The translations under genes and the position numbers were made by a program. Shown piece by piece: positions 23,500-34,185 of a stretch of DNA of 64,000 bases (the first letter of the stretch is position 1; the number at the start of each line of letters is the position of its first letter). The stretch is from assembly GCA_015680685.1 (NCBI GenBank), contig MNCI01005909.1:185408-249407 (forward strand), given 5' to 3'. The notes beneath the pieces are model-generated. The model saw nothing but the letters and a program-made list of their open reading frames with translations. It had not been told where the DNA came from and ran no database searches. This DNA comes from Gnetum montanum. Its lineage: Eukaryota > Streptophyta > Gnetopsida > Gnetales > Gnetaceae.

Positions 23500-24070
23500 G
23501 TGTAGGCACTGTGCTTGATAACTACGAGGCAATCCTCTACTTCGATGGAGCCTCAACCTCTAGAGGAGGAAGTGCTGTAACCATTTTAACATACCCTTTT
23601 GGAGAAATCCTACCTTTCGCCTACTGCTTAACCTTTCCTTGCACCAATAACGTGGCAGAATACAAAGGTCTTCTTAGAGGCCTTCAAGCAGCGCTAACTT
23701 CGGGAATCTCACACCTTGTAGTTTGAGGGGATTCGCAATTAGTCATTAATCAGGTCACTAAGGTTTACTCATGCAAGGCTTTCCATTTACAACTGTATTG
23801 TGATTTGACGAAACATTTGGTAAGGCAACTAATAGAAGTGGATATAAAACACATCCCTAGAAGTGAAAACACCGTTGCTAATGCACTTGCTACACTAGCC
23901 TTAAACATAACACCTGAAATGTTCCATGCATTGCCAAGCTCTATAACAAGTTGCGCTGAACCTATAATTAATACGCGTGATGAAATACCTGTAGCATCCG
24001 TTAGTACAACACACACAATAGAATGGTATGATGACATAAAAGAGTACCTTCTAAAAGACGAACCTCCATA
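23500..24070 (+). pseudogene. Archaeal-type RNase H (aRNH) of Tat element A
   Basis: YFDGASTSRGG (about 23539), NNVAEYKGLLRGL (about 23649) and GDSQLVINQV (about 23727, just after a TGA) form the D-E-D core of an aRNH, followed by HIPRSENTVANALATLA (about 23853), which is the usual end of this domain. A second RNase H after the normal one is diagnostic for the Tat lineage. One internal TGA and a terminal TAA break it. Confidence 0.85.
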
Positions 24071-24079
24071 ATATTTGAC

Positions 24080-25262
24080 AAATGCTCAAAAAGACATTGT
24101 ACGGAAACGTTCCTGCCAATACGCATTAATAGGAGACACCTTGTGTCGTAAATCATATGAAGGTATTCTGCTAATGTGCGTTAGTAGCATTGATGGTCAA
24201 ACGATCATAGAACAAATCCACTAAGGACTTTGTGGAGGACACATAGCACCTAAAGCAATGGCAACAAAGATTAGGCGCTTAGGTTACTATTGGCCACACA
24301 TGGAGTACGATTGCATCTCTAAGGTAAGAACATGTGACATTTGCCAAAAGCATGGTAATCTAATACATGTGCCACCTAACGAATTGCATACAGCAAAAAT
24401 CACATGGCCATTCCAAAAATGGGATTTAGACTTAATTGGACGAATAACGCCATCATCTTCAGTAGGACATAGCATTATTATCACTGCAACTGAATATTTC
24501 ACAAAGTGGGTGGAAGCTATTCCCCTTAGGAAGAATACCTCAAAACACATTTGCACTTTCATAATAGAAAATATCGTGATCCATTTTGGTATTCCAATGA
24601 CCATCGTTACCGACAATGGGCCAGAATTCAGCAGTGCAGATACTAAAAGCTTCTGTGAAAGTCTGGGCATCAAACATGCATTTTCATCACCTTACTACCC
24701 ACAGAGCAATGGTCAAGTGAAGGCTACAAACAAAACTGTCATCATGGTGCTCAAAAAAATGCTAAATCAGAGCAAGAAATGATGGCATGAATAATTGATC
24801 TATGCATTGTGGGCATATCGAACAACACATCAAACATCCACAGGTAAAACTCCATATGGTCTTGTATACAGATCTGAAGCTATTTTACCTTTAGAATTGT
24901 AGGTTCCCTCATTGCGGATCGCTCTCTCTGGCCTCCTCGATGAACATCAAAACAATGAATTGCGCATTGCTGACCTTGATTCGGTAGAAGAGGAATGTGT
25001 ACGAGCACTTGATCAAATTGAATGGTACCAAAAATAGCAGAGGCAAAGGCACAAACACGATCTCCATAAACACTCGATCAAAGAAGGAGATATAGTCCTT
25101 AAGGCTGCCTGTGAACATCCAGATAAATTCTCAGCCAATTGGGAAGGGCCTTACTTAGTCACCAAGGCATACAACAATGGATCATTCAAACTTGCTGACA
25201 TGGACGGAAACGAGTTCACCAATCCTACAAGCCACTTGTACTTGAAAAGATACTATGTTTGA
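24080..25262 (+). pseudogene. Integrase of Tat element A
   Basis: An HHCC zinc finger (GGHIAPKAMA...CDICQKHGN, about 24233-24357) is followed by the catalytic core: WDLDLIG (first Asp, about 24427), VTDNGPEF (second Asp, about 24610) and PQSNGQVKATNK (about 24705). The Glu of the D,D(35)E triad is Lys here, a clear inactivating change. The core ends with WAYRTTHQTSTGKTPYGLV, then a C-terminal segment with ANWEGPYLV and LKRYYV before a stop at 25262. At least five in-frame stops are present. Confidence 0.85.
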
Positions 25263-25264
25263 CA

Positions 25265-25640
25265 AACTTGAGGTACATCATAGTTCTGGCATCATGACTT
25301 AAAACTAATACCACAGAGTAGTCCTGGCATCATGACTTAAAAATGATACCACAAAGTAGTGCTAGCATCATGACTTAAAACTGATACCATAGAGCTCCGT
25401 CTGGTATGACATTAAACTTCCACATCTGTCTGCCATGACGAGAAACTAGCATCCAGAGTCCACTAAGACTATAAAATGGTTTGCCTCTTCATAGTCTGCT
25501 ATGACCATAAACTGGCAATGCACCGTCTGCTACGATGCTAAATTGGCACCGTCCAAGGGGTTACGACGTGAAATTAACCTGCAACAGTCTGCTAAGACTA
25601 TAAACTGGTGACATCATCGACGACCAGACAAAAAAACTTA
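25265..25640 (+). repeat. 3'-UTR tandem repeat with ATGACTTAAAACT core (element A)
   Basis: Four clear copies of a roughly 47-base unit (ATCATGACTTAAAACTGATACCACAGAGT...) decay into looser copies of CTGCTATGACxxTAAACTGG up to about 25620. Tandem repeats in the 3' untranslated region are known from Tat elements and are thought to seed satellites. Confidence 0.75.
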
Positions 25641-26840
25641 AAAAGATGTGTTGCTACAATTGGCTATAGATGTTCCACAAAGACTTGCTGCATGATTTGT
25701 CTCATGGACACTAATGAAGCTAATGTTGTTCATAATTCTGTTTGCTTTGAAAATTGCCCGTGGTAACTCCATCTCCTTGTTTAATGTGCTTAGTTGACTG
25801 TTTCATTTGTGTTTTTCTTGTCTTCTTGGAGTTGTGTTTGCAGGATGACACTCCTGAGACATTCATATATAGATGCACTTCATCGTGACAACAAGGTATC
25901 ACATTCATTCTGATGCACATAGCTAGGTTAATCAATTTGTTCATAAGTACATTCCCGACTCTCGATGCATTCCCTATTCCCCATCATGCCCCTTTACCGT
26001 ATTCAATTACATCCCCTAGATACATTGTCTCCTACTCACCTCAAAACCCTTGATATACTATTGCACACTGTGACTCTTTAGCAGTTGCAACGCAAAACAT
26101 AGTACACAGGCAATGATGCGAAAATGCAAACGCTCAAACACGAGCACAACACGAAAATTAAGCTCTTGCAAAAAGACCCAAAAGAAGAAAAGAAAAATGG
26201 AAAATAAAGCAGAAAAAATAAAAGAAAAAGAAAGACAAAATAAAGCAAAAAACAAAAGAAAAGGAGAAACAAACAAAAAAGAAAAGGAACAAAAGGATCA
26301 AAGAGGAAAATACATGGAAAAGGTCTTCATGACCCCATTGACACCATGGAAAAAAGACTATTGGCCATTCTCATACAAGCCCCAAGCGTGAAGGCAATTG
26401 TCTTGAAAAATAGTTACGCTCACGTCTCAAAGAGATCATGTTGCACATTATTGCGTGGCTTTGGCTGTTTACAATAGGCCCCGTAAACACTCTATAAGAG
26501 TCCCGTTTCTCCAAAGAATGCACCTCCTAAGTCTTGGTTCTGAGTCTGCTGAAAACCTGGCTGTTGACAAGGACCAATGACATAACCTGTTCACATGAGA
26601 GCATTCCTCTCCCACGATCCCAGTAGCAATTATCACTCTTGAACAACTCTTGGCTTCCCCTGGTTACAACCAATCCCCTCCCCTTGCATCTCAAACTACA
26701 TTTCCTCGATCCCATGTACTCTTGGACACAGTGTGATGACATCTAGCCAAGGGCTGATGGTTAATGTTTGGTACTTGGTTATTCATAGTGTTTTGCACTT
26801 CTTTGTTGACACCTCTCGGGTGAATTCCTCCACACATCAA
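25641..26840 (+). other. 3' untranslated region of element A, with A-rich purine tract
   Basis: No gene is supported. A strand-biased purine tract (about 26160-26310, mostly A and G) produces a Lys/Glu-rich open frame on the plus strand and a Phe/Leu-rich one on the minus strand; both look like composition artefacts. The rest shows no repeat or domain. Confidence 0.6.
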
Positions 26841-26851
26841 CAAAGAGGGGC
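26841..26851 (+). other. Polypurine tract of Tat element A
   Basis: CAAAGAGGGGC lies three bases before the TG of the second LTR, the usual place and composition for plus-strand priming. Confidence 0.7.
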
Positions 26852-26854
26852 TAA

Positions 26855-28384
26855 TGAAACACCACTAATTTCAGCCTAGCACTTTGAAATGGAAACAACT
26901 CAAGCCTTTTTCGAAGTTTCTGGCACAGAATTTTGCTAAGGCATTAGGCTTACACTCAGCCTGCCCAAGGCAGTTTGCTCACCCTCAACATGAACAAACT
27001 CCAAGCAGCATCAAAATCAAGTCAAAAGTGGAGGTCAATTGCTCAAAGTTCAAAATTCCTTTCTTTAGAGTCTAGCGTAAAAAATTGCAAGTTTTTTTAG
27101 GTCACGTTGTAGGTCACGCTGAGCGTGACCACAACATGACCTACCCAAAACCTAGCATGACCTACCCAAAATGGCTCCAAATCAGACACATTCAAAATCA
27201 AATTTCCAGATCCAGATCACACACGAGCAGGCAGCAGTTGCAAGCTTCAGAAACCAAAATTTGATGTCAAAAGGTCAAGTTTTCTTCACTCATGCTAGAG
27301 GTCATGTTGGGTGTGGGTGTAGCATGAGTGTAGCATCTGGATGCTGGGCACGCTGATGCTAGACACACACTAGAGATCACGCTAGGTGTGAGTGCAGTGT
27401 GCTCACAAATCAACTTACACTGAAGCTCAACTTGACTCTGAAGGCACATCAATTCACATTGGAAGCCCTAGTCAAATAGAGATGCCTCAAGCAGCCTCAA
27501 ATCGACATCTTGACATCCTGCAGCACTCGATCCATGGTCAAACAAGCCAGGTCGAATTTCTCTCGTTGTACATTTCATTGTAAATCTCCATTTGTGGGCA
27601 TGTTAGGCCCTCACAGTTTAAATTAAATGTACTTTCATGGGCTCGAGTAACCCAAGAGTTGTAAAATGCAATGTATTTGATCAAGAACGTTGCTTGTTGA
27701 CACACATCCAACTCGTGTACAACTGTCCATTAGACATGTGTCACGAGATCTGATTTTCTCTCATCTCCCGACCGTTGATTCCATTCTTGAATTCCGAACC
27801 TGAGTCCGGCCCAGCCTTATAAATACCCTATCAATTCACATGAACCTGGGGGTAATCAAAGACATTGGCAATTCTGAGAACACATAGCAAAACAGCGATC
27901 CTTGGGTGCTTGGCATATTTGACTCCTAGCATCCAAGCACTTCATCACATCATCACATCACATCACCCTAGGGCTCGACGTTTGACCTGCCATCCACACA
28001 TGCAGCTACGCTTTGATCGGTGCACATCTTTTCTAAGTAATAAAATACAGTTCCTTTTGCTAGCCATTATTTTGTTGACATTCTGTTTACTTTATTTTAC
28101 GTTTCGTTTACTTTCTGTTTATGCTTTGCTCATGATATCTGCACACGTTTCTGTTTACATTTCACGCGCACTGTTCACATTTTGTTACGATAACCTCAGC
28201 GTAGATCATAGTTTACGCTTGGGGAAGTTCTTGGTTGATTTGCACGCAGACCATCCAAGGAAATGTACCTTCGTTCCCTTTTCTAGCTTGCCCTTAAGTG
28301 AAGGCAAGGTCGGCTGTGTCTGCCCGATGATCTTTCGGTGTCTATTTTTCTTCCAACCTTACACCGACGATTTAGGCCAGTACA
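26855..28384 (+). repeat. Second LTR of Tat element A, shared with element B
   Basis: It begins TGAAACACCACTAATTTC and ends CAGTACA like the 5' LTR, with TATA at 27818-27825 and AATAAA at 28039-28044. It is preceded by a polypurine tract (3' LTR behaviour) and followed by a primer site and gag (5' LTR behaviour). One LTR thus serves two internal regions, the footprint of recombination between related elements. Confidence 0.9.
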
Positions 28385-28389
28385 ATTTT

Positions 28390-28408
28390 TGGTGCTAGAA
28401 GGAGGGCC
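28390..28408 (+). other. Primer binding site of element B
   Basis: TGGTGCTAGAAGGAGGGCC follows the LTR end by five bases, at the same distance as in A. It carries a C-to-T change in the third triplet compared with A. Confidence 0.6.
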
Positions 28409-28469
28409 TGAACCACTTGTTGTTTGTTAAAACATTGCTACCTGTCAAAACTTATCCATCTTACCCCTT

Positions 28470-28620
28470 TTAGTCTCCCTGTTGAAGTTGGTCATGCCGA
28501 AGTTGCTCTTGCTGGTCACGTCGAGCTTGCTCCCTGTTGGTCATGCTGAACTTGCTCCTGTTGGTCATGCTGAGCTTGCTCCCTATTGGTCACACTAAGC
28601 TTGCTCTCTATCATGCTATG
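28470..28620 (+). repeat. Expanded leader minisatellite of element B
   Basis: About five units of the type TTGGTCATGCTGAGCTTGCTCC occur in a row. Element A has only about two in the same place (11440-11490). Most units here have CATGCT or CACACT where A has CACGCT, consistent with CpG decay. Confidence 0.75.
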
Positions 28621-28721
28621 GTTTGGTTGGTTTAGTCATGCTGTAGTTGTGTCACGCCGGTCACGCTGCAATTGCTTGCAATCCAACTCCACTCATCTAG
28701 CCCAGTCTGCCCACGTTCATT

Positions 28722-29250
28722 ATGGAATCTTTCCAAATCAACCTAGCAACGCTGCTGATCTCAGACTTTGGGGCTGAAACCTCAAACCTTGTGACTGCCA
28801 TGGAATCCATAACTATTATTGAACAGGTGAATCCCCAAGGCCCTACATGCCAGTCGCTTAGGCTACAGGGCAAAGGCCCTACTTACGCAACTCTTACACC
28901 CAAAGAGTATAACTTCATATGTGTCAAAATCCAAGCCAACCTACTTATTGACTGTATAGAGAGGGAAGCGAAGCGAGAATATGAATTTATTCACAATGGA
29001 GGACGTGAGTTCATCCCATCAGCATTTGACATAATCCCATTATCTGAAAACCATCGTAAACTCATATTCCAGCTTCTCATGGCTAGAAGTCAAGCCTTAC
29101 AGCTGCCACCAATAGAGCCTCAAGATGATGAAGAGGACTTTGTAGTCCAATCTGAACATGGAGATTCCTACCACCACACTGTCAGCCCCCATGCCTATAG
29201 AAACCCATTATTCCACCCTTTTCTGGAAGAAACTGTGCTCCCTCCTTCAT
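28722..29250 (+). pseudogene. Gag N-terminal fragment of Tat element B (truncated)
   Basis: ATG at 28722 opens a frame without stops across the whole retained part (MESFQINLATLLISDFG onward). It is very similar to the decayed gag start of A at 11601, and its differences correct A's stops. Similarity to A ends at 29250, in the triplets after LEETVLPPS. From 29251 the sequence belongs to Athila element C on the opposite strand. The fragment is truncated but otherwise the best preserved reading of this family's gag start. Confidence 0.8.
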
Positions 29251-29475
29251 CCTTCTTGGTCCAGGTGTCTCATCTTGGTGGGACTACTCTATTTTAGCTT
29301 CTAGAATTTGATGGGCATATTCTACTTTGGGGTCCTCTTGAAGAGGTCCTGTTGCATGTGTCTTAGCTGCTTGCTCTCGAGGCAGCTCTGCATCCTAGCC
29401 CCTTCTAGTTCTAGGTTGCTTATCCCTTAGCTAGGAAAATCCTGCTTCTTGCCCACACTTAGGTCTAGGTGCCAT
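29251..29475 (-). pseudogene. Env-position ORF of Athila element C, N-terminal part
   Basis: The minus strand starts ATG at 29475 (MAPRPKCGQEAGFS, stop, LRDKQPRTRRG...). It is directly preceded by a splice-acceptor-like GATTACAG, then reads a basic, charged segment to the breakpoint at 29251. It matches no known family by eye. The remaining part of the protein is at 9754-8046, beyond the Tat nest. An upstream TATA box (29929-29924) and donor (29775) suggest its own transcript. Confidence 0.5.
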
Positions 29476-29775
29476 CTGTAATCATAACATGACCAAGGAT
29501 TAGCATTTGATGTGTAACTTAGAACATTAAGGTACCTTGTCACTTGGATTAGTTACACTTGGCTAAGTTGTGATCATGGTGGATTAATCATTTTAATATT
29601 ATATTATTATTATTTTTAATCAAATGGCTACCAAAGTTTGTTGAAAAGGGTTAATGCTGATTAATTTGTGATTTCAATATTATTTTATTAGTTAAACCTT
29701 GTGGAAGTTTGAAAATTTCTAAAAAAGTTTTCATTAGAAACATAAGGTTTGTGGCCCTCACGATGAAGAGCTCAC
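29476..29775 (-). other. Putative 5' intron of the Athila env-position gene (element C)
   Basis: The minus strand shows CAAAG|GTGAGCTC (donor, 29775) and GATTACAG|ATG (acceptor, 29476), giving a 300-base intron that ends directly before the start codon. In element D the homologous donor is preserved and stronger (CAGAG|GTAAGCTT, 47787). D is cut before the acceptor. Confidence 0.5.
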
Positions 29776-29923
29776 CTTTGATAGTGGCAGGAACAAAGAA
29801 TGAGATTAATCAGATAAGCAGTGTGAAAGTTATGGGCTTTGGAAGGTTCTGGGCTTTAAAAACTGCAAAAACTCCTTCATCATTTAAGAGCAAATGCAAA
29901 AATTTTCAAGATGTCATGCTATA

Positions 29924-29929
29924 TTTATA
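29924..29929 (-). promoter_or_regulatory. Internal TATA box upstream of the Athila env-position gene
   Basis: CTCTATAAATATAG on the minus strand stands about 150 bases before the putative donor. Upstream lie short repeats of the TCGACATG / GTCAACATAG type like those in the LTR U3. Element D has TATAAATGCATG at the matching place (47942-47937). It is not within an LTR: the sequence around it does not match the LTR of the same element. Confidence 0.45.
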
Positions 29930-31429
29930 GAGTTTTATGGTTGCACTGATAGGATCTTGTATATGGGGTCATGTCGATGTGAAGGGCTATGTTGACGGGA
30001 TCCCACCAATGTGGCCAAAGGACAAAATTTTTCCTTTCAAAATTTGATGAAAAGTAAAGAGTTTTTGCATTAAATTGAAGTCCATAGAGATTTAGAAAGG
30101 CCATCAACATGAAGAAATGTTCGAAGAGGGCTAGATAATTCACAAAAGGATATTTTATTGGGAGAATGAATGGGAAAACTTAAAAAGGAGTGCAAAACTA
30201 CACATAATTGATGTAGAGCGTGAATGATTTGAATGTGAAGATGTCTAAGGGATGAGGAACTCAACTAGCATAACCAAGGCATATGTAAGTGGTTCCTCCC
30301 CATAGTAGGCTCATGCCCTTAATGCCCTTGCATACTTTCAAACCAAGGAATTTGTGGGCTCCATGGGTGATTAATAGTTATTAAAAGTTAAGGACTAAAT
30401 CCCATAAGAAAATACCTAAGAATTTTGACATATCAAACTAAGACATTGAATAAGACATGAAAAATGATAGTGAGGTGAGTTATGGGAAGCATAGGTGGAT
30501 GAGGCGAAGAGTGGAATGGAGTCCCATATTGTGGTTACATGAAGTCCCTTGTGGATTATGTGGTTAATATGACTTGATAACATCCATCCTGAGTCTGAAT
30601 TAAAACCAACCACTTTTAGTGACTTCACGTTGATACTCCAAGACCGGTCCATCCCCTCAAGGCACAGGAATATCCCCACAAATCAATCACCATTCATAAA
30701 AGAGCAGAAAAGAGAAGCAGAAAGTGAGATGAGCCTTAGTTAGAGGGGTATTTTAGGCATGGATAACATGTCTTTCTAGTCTCATAACTAGTACTTGTAG
30801 CTTGTTATTTCATCTAAGGGATGTGTTTTGAATTTACATTATTGTTTTTTTTTCATTTTTTATTTTTTATTATTTTTATGGGAACCACACCATGTAAAAA
30901 CTTTTAGCTTTCTGTTATTAGTTGACAGTGGAATGGTGAGAAAGCCATAAAGACACTCATGCATCCAAGAGGGTAGGCAAGTATAAAGAGCATCAAATCC
31001 CCTTGAATTCATATCCTTTTCTATCCATTTAATCCTTTATAGGTTTGGAAACTACCAAGGTCATAAGTTCATTATAAGTTTCATTTAAGAAGGAACCACA
31101 TATTTCCAAAACAAGGGAATATTATAGAGTTTTATGGATGAATAGATGACGTGGACTCATTGCTTGTTATCATGAAAAAGAAACCATGTTTTAGTTATCA
31201 ATACCAAAATTCAAAGATAGAATCCATACAGTAGTAATCAAATAACATTACAGTACAAACCACCATCAATCAACAACTACAATTGCACTTAGTCCTAGTA
31301 GTAATAAAGAATAAAAAAACAAAATAAACTTAAGAAAAGCATTAAAAAAATCAAATTCAAATAAATTAAAATATAGAAGAAATTGTAAAATATTTAAGAA
31401 AGAGAAAAATGTACTAAAGATGATGTAAA
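29930..31429 (-). other. Spacer between pol and env-position gene of Athila element C
   Basis: About 1.5 kb without a supported gene on the minus strand. It aligns by eye with 47943-49425 of element D and, in inverted form, in part with about 36400-36900 of element E (for example the shared 'TTAGAGGGGTxxxxTxAGGCATGG' segment and 'ATGGGAACCAxACCATG'). Conservation in three elements shows it belongs to the family. Confidence 0.6.
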
Positions 31430-34185
31430 TTAAAAATCGGTGTAAAACATAAATGTGTAAAAACTAAGGAGTGACTTTGATTGATTATCATGGATGGCCA
31501 TCTCCTTCATGACTAAGTTGGAAGGAGGAGATTTGAAAATTGAGTGTTTATGTCCATTTTTTGGGGTGTTTTGGTCACTGGCTGTCTTAGGATCATGGAA
31601 AGGTTTTATTTGTTGCATGTTGACCAGTGATTTCTTATTTGGGCTTTTAGGTTTGTATATTAACATGGTCCTAGAAAGAAAGGTTTTATAGATAACATAG
31701 GATCCCTCCCACAATGTTTGGGACTTGGTTCTTTGTGGTACATTTGTGGGATTCTAATAGAGGACCCTCTCTTTTAGTTGAAATTTTACTTTCCTGATTT
31801 TAAGGTCATGTTGTTTTTATTGAATACCTTATGCAACTCATTAGATGAAAGGGCTACCAAATGGTTCTCCTCTAGTACGTTGAGGTTCATCACTCTTTTG
31901 TTTTGTGCTAGACTTAGGTCAAGGTCAAGGTCACAAGTTGTTGATAGTGCATGGAGCTTAGCTTGAATTGGAAGTGTTGGTAACTTTCTGTACACAAACT
32001 CATAGTGAGAGTAGCCAATAGGAAGTTTCCATTTGGAGTAGTAAGCCCAAAGGGCATCGTTGAGTTTCATGCTCTAATCCCTTCTATATTTACTAATGGT
32101 TCTTGTTAGTATATTTGTGATTTTCTTATTTGTAACCTTTGCGTAACCACCATTTGCTTGGGTGTGGTAGGGTGTTGTTAATTATGCTTAACTACCAAGT
32201 GTTGCATGAGCTTTCGAAGTTAGTATCCATGAAATGAGTACCATTATCAGAAATAAGTGTACATTGCACTCCAAACCTATTTATAATATTTTATTATATA
32301 AATTAAGCAGTCATAGAAGATGTGCAATTGGTGATGGCTGTAGCTTCTACCCATATCATATAGTAGTCAACAATGACTATGATATACATCTTTCCATTCG
32401 ACATGGATGTGATGAGACCCATGAAGTTAATACCTTAGATGTTGAAGGGCTCTAATGATTTGATCCATTATTGAGGATCCTCCATACAAGCAGTCATTCC
32501 ACCATCATGTTAGCAGCATTTACAAGAGTAGACGAAGTGGTGAGCATTCCTCAAAAGTATTGGCCAATAATACCTTGCCATGAGGATCTTATGGCCATGT
32601 GTCTCCTAGCATAGTGAGCCCAACAAGGGCTCTTATCAGTGTCTTGGAGAACACGAAGTTGATCAGCATTAGGAACATACCAATGAAATAGGCCATTAGT
32701 GCACACCTTGTAAAGATGTCTGTTAATCTCTATGAAATTTTTTGCTTGGTGAAGAAACTATTATTTCTTCTTGTTGTCCCATTCCTATGGCATCTTTTGA
32801 GTGAGAAGATAGGTGAGAATGTGATCATACCAATTGGGTTTAGTGGGAATTTATTTAGTTGTAGCCTTAGAAAAGAGGAGTTCATCAAGAAGCTAATTTG
32901 ATAGTGGGCTCTTGTCTTCTTTGTTGTCCCATAGTAATTGAGACAAGTAGTAGGTAATCACATTCTCGGTTCCCTTTCAATCTACCATCATAATATCGAA
33001 TTCCTGCAAGATCACGAATCACTATATGACATGGGACCTCACCATTGGTTTGTTCATCATGAATCAAATTGCACTATGATTTGTGTGCATGAACACCTTG
33101 TATCCAAGCACGTAATACTTGAATTTTCCTAAGGGAAACACCACTGCCATCAATTTTTTCTTTGTTGTGGTATAATTTAGCTACACACTCATAGTGCTTC
33201 TACTTGCATAGTGGATGTAGTAAGGATGTTCATGATCGTCCAACTACATGAGCATGAATCCTAATGCATAATTTGATGCATTCATCATGATGTGAAATGT
33301 TCTAGACCAGTTCGGTGCTCATAGGATTGGAGTTTTTATAAGCTTATGCTTGAGCTATTGGAATGCACATTCGCATTTCTTGGTCAAGATAAATAGAGCA
33401 TTCTTCTTTGTTAGCTCCATCAATGGTTTAGTGATCTTAGAGAAATTCTCTATGAATTGATGGTAGTAGCCAATGTGTCCAAGGAATGACCTCACATCTT
33501 TAACTATTTTTGGTTATTTGGTAATCTCTTGGATAACCTTGATTTTTTCAAGGTCCACCTCGATCCTTTTCTCTAAAATTCTATGCTCTAGAATAATGCC
33601 TTTCTAGATCATCAAGTGGCTTTCCTATTAGTTGAGCCTAAGATTTTTCTTCACACACCTTTTTAGCACTTACTTAGGATGGTCTAGGGCTTACTCAAAT
33701 GTATCCCTAGAGTTGGAAAAGTCATCCATGAAGACTTCCATTTTGCTACCAATCTACTATTGTAAGATGCTTAGGACAAGGTGTTGGAATGTGATAGGGG
33801 CATTGCATAGGCTAAATGACATCTTTTTGTATGCAAAAGTTCCCCAGGGACTTGTGAATGTTGTTTTCACTTGATCATTTGGTGCAATCTAAATTTGGTT
33901 GTAGCCACTATAATGATTTAGGAAGCTATAGTAGCAATTCCTAGAAATGGTGTCCAACACCTAGTCCACAAATCGCAATGGAAAGTGATCCTCATATGTT
34001 GCCATGTTTAATAGCCTGAAATTGATGTAGATCCTCTATTTACCACTTTTCTTTGGTGCAATTACAAGTGGACTAACCCACTTGCTATTTGCAATGGGAT
34101 AGATGAACCCCGCCTTGAGGAGTTCTTCAATCTTCTCTTTCATGATTTGCTTTAGTTTGGGGTTCAATCGTTGTTGCGGTTGCAA
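31430..34185 (-). pseudogene. Pol (RT to integrase) of Athila element C
   Basis: The minus strand reads, from 34185 downwards: RT beginning QRLNPKLKQIMKEKIEEL, AGFIYPIANSKWVSPLVI (34110-34050), the catalytic FMDDFS near 33735, thumb and RNase H to about 33000, then integrase ending with LNDALWAYYSKWKLPIGYS (about 32064-32008) and a C-terminal domain to 31430. FMDDFS and the LNDALWAYRTAxKTPIG-type segment are typical of the Athila lineage. Many stops and frameshifts occur. Gag, protease and the first part of RT are missing: at about 34185 the sequence switches to the plus-strand gag of element E. Confidence 0.8.

Noticed and set aside
15275-25640. Short spaced repeats as a CRISPR-like array
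   Set aside because: The repeats are imperfect and contiguous without unique spacers, and the DNA is eukaryotic nuclear.
26058-26391. Lys/Glu-rich plus-strand and Phe/Leu-rich minus-strand open frames
   Set aside because: They come from a purine-biased, low-complexity tract before the LTR; there is no domain or coding context.
29500-30100. Reading 29500-30100 as an LTR because it has a TATA box and TCGAC repeats
   Set aside because: It does not match the LTR of the same element at 6957-7795, lacks TG/CA ends and a primer site, and its homologue in D stands in the same place after pol; an internal promoter fits better.
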